Of a DNA stretch of 64,000 nt, positions 43,028 through 52,728 are shown one piece after another. The DNA lies in the NCBI GenBank assembly GCA_905221605.1, contig CAJNDS010002069.1, positions 580,529-644,528 on the forward strand, written 5' to 3'. Under the pieces are notes generated by a model. That model was not told the origin of the DNA. It searched no databases and worked only from the letters and a program-made list of their open reading frames with translations. The translations under genes were made by a program, and so were the position numbers. Source of the stretch: Symbiodinium natans (lineage: Eukaryota; Sar; Dinophyceae; Suessiales; Symbiodiniaceae). Position 1 is the stretch's first letter; the number at the start of each line of letters is the position of its first letter.

Positions 43028-43485
43028 ATGCGTGAATGCACGAAACAGTCAAAGCTGGAAGAGCATCCCTGCAGGTGGCGCATTCTGGGCCGTGTCTCGA
43101 TTTGCAGTGAGTTGCACTTCACGCTGCGGCAGAACAACGCAAGACGTTGCCTTGTATTGCCATTTTTGCCACCTGCATCCTCGGTACCTGGTACCGTAAG
43201 GCAGCAACCGTCGAACACGGCTCAGGAGTCCGACCCCAAGTCATGGTCCCATGACGTCCCATGCGGAATGCTTTTTCCATGCTGTGATATGCTGTGCCTC
43301 GAATGCCTCAGGCATGCAGTCATGAACCTGCGGGGGCCAGCCCTCATGCAGGCTATTTCCAGACAAGTGTAGAAGAAGGCCCCGAAAACTGCGCGCTCAC
43401 CGCGCCAAATGCTCAGTCCTTGCTTGCTGAGAATGTGCCCAGGTGGTACACTGTGACGTTCAGGCAGGCATACGGCAAGAATTGA
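43028..43485 (+). CDS. Candidate exons with a Cys-rich patch
   Basis: A 114-codon frame (43028-43372) reads CSELHFTLRQNNARRCLVLP, and later VPCGMLFPCCDMLCLECL, whose Cys spacing faintly recalls a zinc-binding finger. A second frame ends at 43485 with AENVPRWYTVTFRQAYGKN before TGA and looks like a C-terminus. A 121-codon antisense frame (43222-43587) is the alternative. No family is assigned. Confidence 0.3.
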
Positions 43486-43489
43486 GGCC

Positions 43490-44320
43490 CTGGCTCGTAC
43501 TTGAGAGAACCCCTGGGCTCCTGGCAAGGAGCTCGTGAACACAGCGTGGGGACTTGCGAAGTCAGGGCCGTGCTGCCAGCCTCTCACGGATGCAGCTAGG
43601 ACAGCACCCCCTGGTGTTTCAAAGTGTTTCCGGTTTCTTATGGCGGAGATAAAAGTCCACGTTCATGCCTAAAACCTCGGAAAGCGATAGGCCCCCCACC
43701 AAAAGCGATACCCTCAATCTTGAATCTAGTAGTCGTTCTGCAGAAATGTCATGATTTCGTGGTTGGGTCTAATTCCGGAGTGATACTCAAAGCGATACCC
43801 CTACGATACCCATTTGGCCACCCGAAGAGCTGGGCAAAGGCCCTGGCCCAGGTTGAGGGTTCGAAGTTTAGGATTTGGATTTCTGATTCGAGCAGCGAGG
43901 GCTCCAGCTCCTAGAAAAGGAGCACTCTCACTCTTTAGTCTATAGGTCCTAAAGAAAGGAAACGGGTTTAGGAATTCAGGTGCATTTAGGGGAGGGTTAA
44001 GCAGTACAGCGATAGGTTTTCGTAGTAGCATTGAGCCAAAGTCCCATAAAGCAATAGGCGCCCCCTAAAAGCGATACCCACGATTTTTAAATTAGCATTT
44101 ACAAAAGTTTGTTTGCGGCTGCTCATATCAAGAACCAAATTCTCACATTAACTTCTAAGGCCAATATATGTTGTGTCAGATAACAGTTCTAATATCATGC
44201 TGTGCATCGGGTGATGGAAAGTTGACAAAGCGTGAGTCAGCTCGCAGAGGCATGGGTATTTGGTAATAATTTTAAATTTTTAGGGTACTATCATTCCTAA
44301 GAAACAGCGAAAAATATGAT
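43490..44320. other. No assigned gene; AT-rich to the right
   Basis: Repeated AAAGCGATA(CC/GG)CCCC fragments occur at 43683, 43706, 43791 and 44048-44078, a low-copy local repeat. From about 44080 the sequence becomes AT-rich. Confidence 0.4.
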
Positions 44321-44322
44321 AT

Positions 44323-45051
44323 TTGCTAGAGTTCCAAGTTCAGTATAGTTGCCCAGAGCGGAGCAGGAGTCGCATGGCGGCTGAAGTATGCACAAAGTCG
44401 TTTAGCACGTCGTTATGCTGTGATGGAGTCATACGTATGGCATATGGAGTCCATACGGCTCACCGTAAATGTAAAACCAAAAGACGACTTTCTAAAGCAC
44501 AGTTGCAAGCCGAAATTCTGATGCTAGCTGCAGCTTTCGTGCACAACGCGCACCAGAAGTTGCGATTTGCAGGACAGAGGCTTCGCGAAAGGCAGCCAGG
44601 CGACAGATACCCAGGAATGATGTTTGCTTCGGAATTATGCCAAGTGCCAAAGTGCTGGTTGCCAGGTACACGCCACGGGATTTGGCCAACAGCTCCTGAG
44701 CACCTGGAGTTCTCTTGGTGGTGAGCAAGCCTTCATTGAATGTGATGGGCTAGCAGAGGCCAGTGACATCGTCGACGAATACTATCAGCTTGTCGGTTGA
44801 AAGTCGGAGTCGGTTGCCGTGCTCGGAGGCAGATGAAAATCTACGAGGGTGACTCGCAGGCAGTGGGAGGTGGGAGCATATGGCAACATGATCAGTATTC
44901 ATCGATGAAGGCCATCTCCAATGTGGCCTGGGCGTCTGGGACACCGCAGCATGAAGACCAGGAGCTGGTACCAGTAGCCCTCTTCTGGGCCCTTGCTCAG
45001 GAAGCCAAATTCCGTTACCATAAGTTGAGGGTACCAGTTTTCATTCTGTAG
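44323..45051 (+). CDS. Candidate exons, unidentified
   Basis: A 133-codon frame (44323-44724) contains SKAQLQAEILMLAAAFVHNA then HQKLRFAGQRLRERQPGDRY. A second frame (44797-45051) contains YSSMKAISNVAWASGTPQHE and ends FRYHKLRVPVFIL before TAG. Antisense frames over the same region are also well formed (44899-45114, WYPQLMVTEFGFLSKGPEEG). Strand and function are open. Confidence 0.3.
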
Positions 45052-45865
45052 CTTCAAGTTAAGTTCCTGAGCAAGAACCCAGACTTCGTGCCTCTTCAAA
45101 GCCTGCCATGACATCGTCTTGAAAGCTGCGAGGCGCCGATGTCATCCTCAGCTTCCGCAGCGCTGCACTCAGCTGGTGGCCTTCATCTTGTGTACAACAG
45201 GGTGTTTGATGGTTTGAGTTGCTGGTCTCTAAGAACAATGTGTTCTACAAGCTTGCGTTCTTGGCTTCTGTGAAGCCCATCACTCTTGCGAAGCCGATGG
45301 GTTAGAACGAACAAAACCCACATGAACCAATACATGCTGGCTTGCATCTGCATATTTAGCCCAACCTACTTCGGTCCAGCAGCCCTAAAACAAGTACAGG
45401 CCCAGGTAAGCAGTCCATGAAAGGCTTTTGCAGATGCAAGCTGGTGCGCCAAGAAGACTACAGAGCCCCTTCAACGCGCCAGTGTACCCGAAGAATGCGC
45501 TCCCATCCGGCGGCTTTACCACAAATCGTCTCGAGCACTTCCAAGAATGTTCCACCGGTGTTTGGTCGCAAAAATCATACATAGATCAGAGTTGCGAAAA
45601 TGCTGCGCTTGATTACTTTGCAAGAGACTAGTGTGTCTCCAGTGGGCAACCATGCGGTCTCCTCGCTTCAGGCATTCCAACACATGCCTGAGTTCGACGA
45701 GCAATGATCCCGGAGATGCATGACATAGGGTGACCTCGCATGTTTGTTATTTCCAATTGCGCTGGTCCGTCAAAGGCAGGGTTGTGCGACCATGGCGTTT
45801 GCATTCGCCTCGTCGGAAATATTTCGCCAGCAGCCTAGCAGGGAGTGTGTCTTGCATGGCAATAG

Positions 45866-45992
45866 ACTCCCTGGTTCTTCGTTGGGAATTAGGGAAGGAA
45901 TGAGGTACCCCTTTTTCCATCCCTTAAAGGGTATATACAGAGGGTACCTCATTCCCTCATTCCCTACTGAGAACATCTGAGAACCAGGGAGT
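45866..45992. mobile_element. MITE-like foldback element, 127 bp
   Basis: The two ends are perfect 13-base inverted repeats, ACTCCCTGGTTCT at the left and AGAACCAGGGAGT at the right. Inside, GGAATGAGGTACCC pairs with GGGTACCTCATTCC further right, so nearly the whole element folds into a hairpin around a short A/T-rich loop. It has no coding capacity, and direct flanking repeats are at most 2 bases (AG). Confidence 0.8.
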
Positions 45993-46079
45993 AGAACCGA
46001 GTGCCCGGCCAGTCCGGGCCACAGGTCAACCGCTGTTCAACGCGTTGGTGTCTCAAGGCATCTCCGCCCGCTGCCCAAA

Positions 46080-46121
46080 GGTTTAGGGTTTAGGGTTTAG
46101 GCTTTAGGGTTTAGGGTTTAG
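46080..46121 (+). repeat. TTTAGGG array
   Basis: Six telomere-type units, one with a G to C change (TTTAGGC). Confidence 0.9.
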
Positions 46122-46452
46122 TAGGTGCTTTACTACCATATGCAGACCTTGGCGCCCCAGTCAGGTCCTCCATCAACCTGCCCGCTCGTCACGTGCCCCA
46201 CAGCTTCGCGATGTTCCCAGTTGCTTTGGCTGGTGCAAGGGTGCACATGGCTCGAGACCGTGCGTGTGATTTTGTGCCACGTGTCGGCAGGTCATTTGCT
46301 TGACACGCTGACGGTTTTGATTGAGCGGAACCGCGTCTGGATGGCCGACCTTTGAAGCAGTCTCACCCTTTAGGTTACCAAAACTCGCGCGTCAAAAGGC
46401 ACGGAGGCCTTGCCAAATGTGGTGTTGGCAGCAGATGGGGTGAAGGCGGTGC

Positions 46453-46474
46453 GGGGGGGGGGGGGGGGGGGGGC
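46453..46474 (+). repeat. Poly-G tract
   Basis: About 22 consecutive G residues. Confidence 0.9.
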
Positions 46475-46758
46475 AGGGCGGCCCAAAAATTCGATGGCGC
46501 AGCCCGTGTCCGGAAGACACTGTACCAATCAGCAAAAATACAGCATTGTACACCAACTTGTTTTCAATTTCGTTCCCAAAATCGCAGTTTTTTGAGTTGA
46601 TGGTAGCTGCAGCATTGTTGTACGTTTCTACCTGGCTGTGAAGCTTATAAATTGCTGACGCATTAGCACAGCCATGCACGAAGCTGCTGCTCAGCAGGCG
46701 CCACCTTTTGGCAGCAGGATGTTGAAGTTTACTGTCTAGTTCAGTGCTTTTGCGAATC

Positions 46759-49700
46759 ATGTTTCAGGTTCATGCACCCCGTGCCAATGCGCGAACGCCC
46801 ATTGGCCTCGCAAGCCAACCCGCTGTGAGCTCCAGCAAAGGCAGAGCCAAAAACAGCGGAGGCTAGCAAAAGTGACGAGCATGTCATGGCAGTTCCATGT
46901 GCAGGTGTGGAGAAGCGTGATGCAGATCGAGAATACATTCGTTTCGAAGTAGTTGACTTTCATTGCAAGGCCTCGAATCCGAACTGGCGTTCGAACGTGT
47001 TCAGCTTGCACCTGGGTCTTGGCGTACTGTGTCGAGGCGCTCTCAAAAGTTGTGCCGGCCCGGCACAAAGACACGAAAGTCTACATGTATTCTGGTGCAC
47101 TCGCCTACGGCGCAAACCAGGACTGGGGGCGTGATTGCTGTTGTTGCCGTTATTGCTGTCGTTGCTGTTATTGCGGTTGTTGCCGTTGTTGTAGCCCATT
47201 TGCTTTGTGTCATGCGAACTCGCAAATGTAGAGTCGAGTGCTGTGCATAACAGTTTACATGACTTTACATGCATGCAGCAGACATGCAAGGAAATAATGT
47301 TGCTTCCAGATGAAATCGCTGCGGCCGGCTGTCCAAATGCCAAGCTCGTCCCGGACTGGTCGACAGAGCAGGTGCGATGCTCTGATTCTTCAAGTGTTTG
47401 CTCGCCCTAAACCCTAAACCCTAAAACCTAAACTATCTAAACTAAACCCGTTCGGAGGTTCTTCCTTGGGCGTGCCGGCCGTCAAAACACATCGTGGTCA
47501 AACGGGTTTACTGCGAAATGGAGGGCATGAAGTTGGGCCCTCGATCCCTTTGTGGCCGCATGCTGGCCGAACTCAAGAACTTCGACGGCAAGGGCTATGA
47601 GCTTTTAGCAGGCGACAAGTCGTGCACGTTACCGAGTAGAATCTGAGTTGAATCGAGTAGAAACTCAGAAAACCAGCAGGGGACACGTGGGAACGGCTTG
47701 GCTTGACATCCCCGGCGGCAGGTGGTGAGCTTGAGTTCGTCATGGCCAAACGCACCTGGCAAGCAAGGTATCAGGTCTCTGAGACTATCTAATGTCTCAG
47801 AGTCCCACTGCGTGCCTTTGTTTTCGCATGCTTTCCACACCTTCCCGCTCAGGCCAAGCTGACTCTGTAGCCTGGGAGCCCATGTTCAATGGCCCTGAAA
47901 TCTTCACGACTCTCCAGACGCTTGAACGGCATCTAGCTGTGCGCATGTCAGTTCCAGCGCGCGGTGATTGCGGTCCGGGAGCTTCTGCCGGGCCAGGTCA
48001 TGCAAGGCAATCGACTTCTGCTACGACCTGGAGACCCACATGGATGCTGTGGGGGTGGATATCCTCACAATGTCCCTCCACTTACATGGCCCAGATGTTG
48101 TCCCTGAGTGCGTTGCCTCCCCGATTCGAGACCATGATTCCAAACTTGATTCAGACCAGACTTGATGCGGTCTAAGCTAAGAGCACCCTGATCATCCTGT
48201 GGCACGGAGGAACAGTGAGTACGGCAAAGGCCAGCTCGAGATTACTTTCGCACCCAAGTTTGGCATCGAGGCGGCTGACATGACTGCCACCTTTCGAACT
48301 GGCACCAAAGAGCCACTTGACTCTTTACGAGCATAAGGGACCCCTAGTATACGTATGATGATAGACCCCCAAACAGGAGGATTCCCTTACAATAAGGACC
48401 CCAATAGGGCACCCTGATGTTGGAAACCCCCACTCGGTTCAGAGAGCTTGGCAGAGTGCATGTTTGCGTGCCACAAAACTGTCACAAGGTGAAGGTATGC
48501 CCCTGCTTCCCTAAACCCTAAACCCTAAACCCTAAACCGTGTGATGAATGACCTGTTCTGAGGATGGCTCAAGACGCGGGCCTTCGTGCGACGTTCATGG
48601 CCAAACCTTTTGGAGCGGCGCTCTTGCACTTATCATTTGCTTTGGCTGTCTCGCGTGACTGCACATATTCAATGAAACATCGTCATCTCAACAAGGATCA
48701 TGGGAATGATTGCGAAAATAGAACAGCAACCATGTTCGCAGAGTGACGCTATGTGGCATTCGACAAAGGTAAGCGGAGTCGGGAATGGTGGACACATGAA
48801 CTTTTCCATCTGGATGCCTGGTGGTGTCCGAAGCGACGCGAAAGCTCCTGGGTGTTTACCCTAAACCCTAAACCCTAAACCCTAAACCCTAAACCCTAAA
48901 CCCTAAACCCTAAACCCTAAACCCTAAACCCTAAACCCTAAACCCTAAACAGGCCCTAAACCCTAAACCCTTTTCAGCCAGTGTAAATGGGAAGCGGCTG
49001 CAGCCCATGCAGCCCCAGAGCTCAGGATGTCGTTTCCCGGATCACCTCTGGGAAGCTCAATGCCCTGCACTCCTCTGAAGCTTACTTAGCCAATAGTTGA
49101 ACTTTAAACTTTTTTGGGTTTCCTTCTTTAGTAGGAAGAATAAAGTTTTTAGCTCTTTCTTTTCCCGTTGGCTATTGGAGAAGTAAGGAAGATGCACAAG
49201 GCATGTCATCGACCGCCAGGTCTTTCTTGGTAGCTTGGCTTGGAGCAAATTGGGGGGCTTTACGATACTAGGGGGCACCTTCTTGGGGCCCTTATTTGTT
49301 CAGGGGATCCTACTATTTGGGGGTCTTTTTTGATAGAAGTACTAACGCAAACCCCCAGATTGCATGAAGGTTGCAGTTGCAGCATTGCGTGCTGATCCTC
49401 TAACGGGGTCATTTACTTTGCGCCCCGTGTCTCGCTTCCCTCGCCGCCCGTCTTCGAGAATAGTTCGGTTCAGCTGCAAGACATTCTGTGGCGGTTGCTT
49501 CGTGTGCTTCTTCCTTAAATTGCACGGGCCTAGTTTTCCATGTCGAGCGGGGCAACTCTGATTTCGCTTTCACTTCCCGCCGTGCTCAACCTCGTGCACT
49601 GGTCACTGGACCAAGCTTCAGTGTACCCAAGGCCGGTATTCTTGCTCATGCCCCAGCCTTGGACTCTTGGCCAAGATCTTGATGGATTTGGTAGTAGGCT

Positions 49701-51000
49701 TCTCTCGGGGGGGGGGTGGTGAAGGAAAAGGGGGCAGGGCACCATAATTTGGCTCTCTCATGAACATGGCAATCCTTCACAACCTGCAGCATCAAGGAAG
49801 CTTTGTGCTCGCCCACGCCGCCCTGCTATTGCCGCCACGGCAACTGGGCGCCCAACCTGGCGAACTGGGGCTTCGACGACCGAACCGCTTGCGTGCGGGT
49901 CAAAGCAGACCGTCGGGGTCCGCCTGGGAGCTGCTACATGGAGCTGCGCGGCTATATAGTATGACTATGTATCGTTTGTGGTTCAAAGGTTAAAACACAA
50001 CATATTATGCAATATTGCACATATATAGTATCATTGTATATTGTACCATGCTGTTGTGTATTCTGTTCTGTTCTCTATGTTTGGAATGGAGTCCCGCGAG
50101 TTGTGTCCTTTTTCACTTTGAGAGCGCACGTGCTCAGGCTGCGAATGTCTGAAGCTTAAGCAGTGAGCCTCACGTCAATGCCTGACGAAGCATTCACCTG
50201 CCATTTCAGACCCGCTGCAGTCAGGCCTTCCGCTGCAGCAAACCCCTACCTGGCCCTGGCCTGAGCTTATCAATCCTCTTTGGTTCCCTTGGCATTTAGG
50301 CCCTGGGGCTTAAGGAGGCTTAGGGTTTAGGGTTTAGGGTTTAGGGTTTAGGGTTTAGGGTTTAGGGTTTAGGGTTGCAGAAACGGACTTCGCAGGTGCT
50401 CGCGGGCCTGGTTGCCAGCGGCTTGGATGGGCTTCAACAGGGCATGGACCTCCCGCCCGAGCGCCAGACAAAGGAGCGCTTTCGGAAAGCGCCCAACAGC
50501 GATAGGTGTTAAAAAGAATCAATACGTACCGGTAATGACTCTCCAAGCAGTCGTACTTGCTTTCTTAGTGGCCATAGTCATAACGATTATAAGCATAGGA
50601 ACAACGAAGTAGTGTTCATAGTGATGATGAGCTTTGCCGGGCTGTGAGGCGGATGGCGCGGTTGCGCTGCCGACCACGTTGGAGGAAGCTTTGAAAGCCT
50701 TCGAAGCTGATAGTTACCTGGTGCCCCGGCCGCAGCATTACTTTTCCCTCTACTGTACTTCTGCGGCGTCAAGCCCAAGCGAGTTGATGTGGGTTCGTGA
50801 GGTTTCCAAGCTCGGCCAGCGTTTCGTGCGGTGGCTTCTCGGTGGCAAAGCTTATTGGGTTGTAATTCCCAAAATCCCTCCTTGTTCTCTTGGGTTCAAG
50901 TTCAGGTACGTGGATGTAAAGCGAGCCGAGCTCAAGTTCATCGAGGACGACGAAGCAGCCTTCATGCAACAGTTCAACAGAGCCGTATCGGCTGTAATTT
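46759..51000 (+). CDS. Glutamine synthetase family, about 17 exons
   Basis: Glutamine synthetase makes glutamine from glutamate, ammonia and ATP. Collinear peptides identify it: 47273-47371 (IMLLPDEIAAAGCP); about 47484-47613 (GPRSLCGRMLAELKNF, GKGYELLAG); 47873-47936 (WEPMFNGPEIFTTLQTLE); 48007-48081 (DLETHMDAVGVDILTM); about 48215-48312 (EYGKGQLEITFAPKFGIEAA); 48563-48618 (GLRATFMAKPFG); 48772-48851 (GVGNGGHMNFSIWMPGG), the ATP/metal-binding GxGxH region; 49632-49672 (AGILAHAPALDS); 49827-49950 (NWAPNLANWGFDDRTACVRV); 50225-50258 (SAAANPYLAL), the ANPY signature; 50396-50473 (VLAGLVASGLDGL); 50648-50720 (LPTTLEEALKAFEADSYL); 50809-50831 (LGQRFVRW); and 50906-50985 (YVDVKRAELKF). Pieces at 46759-47128 (VQVWRSVMQIENTFVSK, VYMYSGALAYGANQDWG) probably belong to the N-terminus, but this is less sure. 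Donors include GT, GC and GA. The EYGKGQ/ANPY style resembles long bacterial GlnA-like enzymes more than the short cytosolic eukaryotic type. The final exon is not resolved. Confidence 0.85.
47407..47449 (-). repeat. CCCTAAA array in a glutamine synthetase intron
   Basis: About five units (some CCTAAAC or CTAAAC) lying between the exons ending at 47371 and starting near 47484, so nearly 40 percent of that short intron. Confidence 0.85.
48330..48429 (-). repeat. Short repeat, family A copy 2, in an intron
   Basis: In reverse orientation it carries the same blocks as 9766-9843 (TAAGGGAATCCT, TTTGGGGGTCTAT, TAGGGGTCCCTTATGCTCG). It begins about 18 bases after the glutamine synthetase exon ending at 48312. 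Confidence 0.7.
48509..48538 (-). repeat. CCCTAAA array in an intron
   Basis: Four units, some 25 bases before the acceptor of the glutamine synthetase exon at 48563. Confidence 0.85.
48859..48971 (-). repeat. Long CCCTAAA array in an intron
   Basis: About fourteen telomere-type units with one break (CAGG). The array starts 7 bases after the GTGTTT donor of the exon ending at 48851. Confidence 0.95.
49266..49356 (+). repeat. Short repeat, family A copy 3, in an intron
   Basis: Contains GGGGGCACCTTCTTGGGGCC, GATCCTACTATTTGGGGGTC and CGCAAACCCCCAGAT. It lies in the large glutamine synthetase intron between 48851 and 49632. Confidence 0.7.
50319..50376 (+). repeat. TTTAGGG array in an intron
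   Basis: Eight telomere-type units in the 137-base intron between the exons ending at 50258 and starting at 50396, occupying nearly half of it. Confidence 0.95.
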
Positions 51001-52604
51001 CCACCAGTAGCTGCTGGCATGAGATGTGCTCGAGGAGCGCCTGCGGGGTACCTCAAGCACGGACGAGGTGCCACGGCAGTCAAATGAAGCCCTGCTAGCC
51101 TGCCCAGCTATTCGCATCGAGTGTATTTCAGACATGTTGATTCTGTCACTTGACATACACACGTTGCAGGACATCAGTGCTGCCTGGCGGGAGTTGTACT
51201 TCGAATGTGTTTAACAAGATCTGAGCATATCGTGCTCTACGCCTGGCATCCTGCTTACTTAGAAGCAGGTTTTGCAGAGCGATGTTTTCAAGGATCTTTT
51301 GTCTGGAGCCCCCACAGCAGGATACAGCATGGCGGGCAGTTTGCCTGCAAAGCTCGGCCCGAGTTCTTTTTGGTTGCGTACGAGCAGCAGCCTTCGACAT
51401 GCAGTGGTGGGCAACCAGGTGAGCAGAACAACAAATGGAGATTTCTCTACAATATGGTCCCTTTTGGGGTCCTGACCACAAAAAGGCCCCTCTAATTTTT
51501 TTTAGGGTACCCAAAAAGGATCATTTTTGAAAAATGACCAGATCGTTTCTTCTGCTTTCCCTGTCATTTTGACGCTACGCGACCGCCTCGGCCTGGGGCC
51601 CAGCGGCGAGGCAACCCAAACGGGAGACAGCGGGTGTGAAGCCTGTTGAAACACGCAGACCAGGCAGCCCAAGTGTGGCAGTGGAAAAACACGAAACAAG
51701 GAAAAACAAGCGGCCGGGAAATCCGAAGGAGGGTTAGGGGAAGTGGGCGGCAAAGGGGGGTGAGGGGTGGGTCGGGGGGGGGTGTTGGGGGGGGGGGGTG
51801 TGGGGGGGGGAGGTTAGGCTGGGGGGCGGTGGGGGGGGGGAGCCCGCTCCTCGACACGTGTCAGCTAAGGCTAAGGGGGTTACCCGTTCCAGGCGGGGTT
51901 ACATAGAGGTGGGCTTTATTCTACGCAGACACCTACGACCCACGAGGCAGACTTAGGCTCAGACGATGAAGCGCTTTGAAGCTCCTTGCCCATAGATGCC
52001 ATCAGCAACGTTGAAACAGCTGCTGTTGAAGTTTCTGTGATTCTGTGCAGTGCAGGTGTGGCAAGTTGTGTGAATGCAGTGCAGTCGACGCTCTGTTAAC
52101 TGCACATGCTGAGCTGAATGCTGCGGAATGGTGCCCAAGCTGCGCAGAGCACTGCAGATTTAGCCACCAGGCGCTCGCTACTTACATAGTGTAGAGTGTA
52201 GTCCCTCTCTGCACGACGTGACGTGTAAACGATTTGATTTGTTGAAGCCTTCTGGAAATCTAGCCTGTTCAGTTTAAAGACCTAAGAAGCTGCACATTTG
52301 TTTTTTGTACAGAGCTCTTTACAGTAAAGTCGCAAGAACAGTGACGACAGCAGCAGCACCGGCTCCTGTTGCTGGGGACTGAACCTGTCACGAAAGGGTT
52401 CGAAGATTTTTCGAAACGACTGCCAGAGTTAAAGTCAGGGTTTAGGGTTTAGGGTTTAATTTTAGCCTAAAGTACAGTAGCACCTTTATCATGGAGAAGA
52501 CGGCTGTGACCTGTGTGTCCTGGCTGCCTCGTGGCACCTGCACTGGACGCCTCACGGGCGCCCAGCAGGAGGAGGCTTGTCAATGCAGTGCTGTGCTGCA
52601 ACAA
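51001..52604. other. Gene-poor stretch between glutamine synthetase and PWP1
   Basis: Contains a G-rich tract (about 51768-51840, G-runs with T interruptions) and a TTTAGGG run at 52438-52459. A frame at 51205-51495 (with VLYAWHPAYLEAGFAERCF) could hold a last glutamine synthetase exon, but I see no diagnostic motif. Confidence 0.4.
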
Positions 52605-52708
52605 CCCCTAAACCCTAAACCCTAAACCCTAAACCCTAAACCCTAAACCCTAAACCCTAAACCCTAAACCCTAAACCCTAAACCCTAAACCCTAAACCCT
52701 AAACCCTT
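52605..52708 (-). repeat. Long CCCTAAA array
   Basis: About fourteen uninterrupted heptamers, ending about 20 bases before the acceptor of the first recognised PWP1 exon. Confidence 0.95.
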
Positions 52709-52728
52709 TGGCATGCCTGGCATGCTAG

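Noticed and set aside
44750-44944. Antisense LIVFVDDV, reminiscent of a copia reverse transcriptase YVDD
   Set aside because: No other RT motif lies on either side in any antisense frame, and the match is too short to count.
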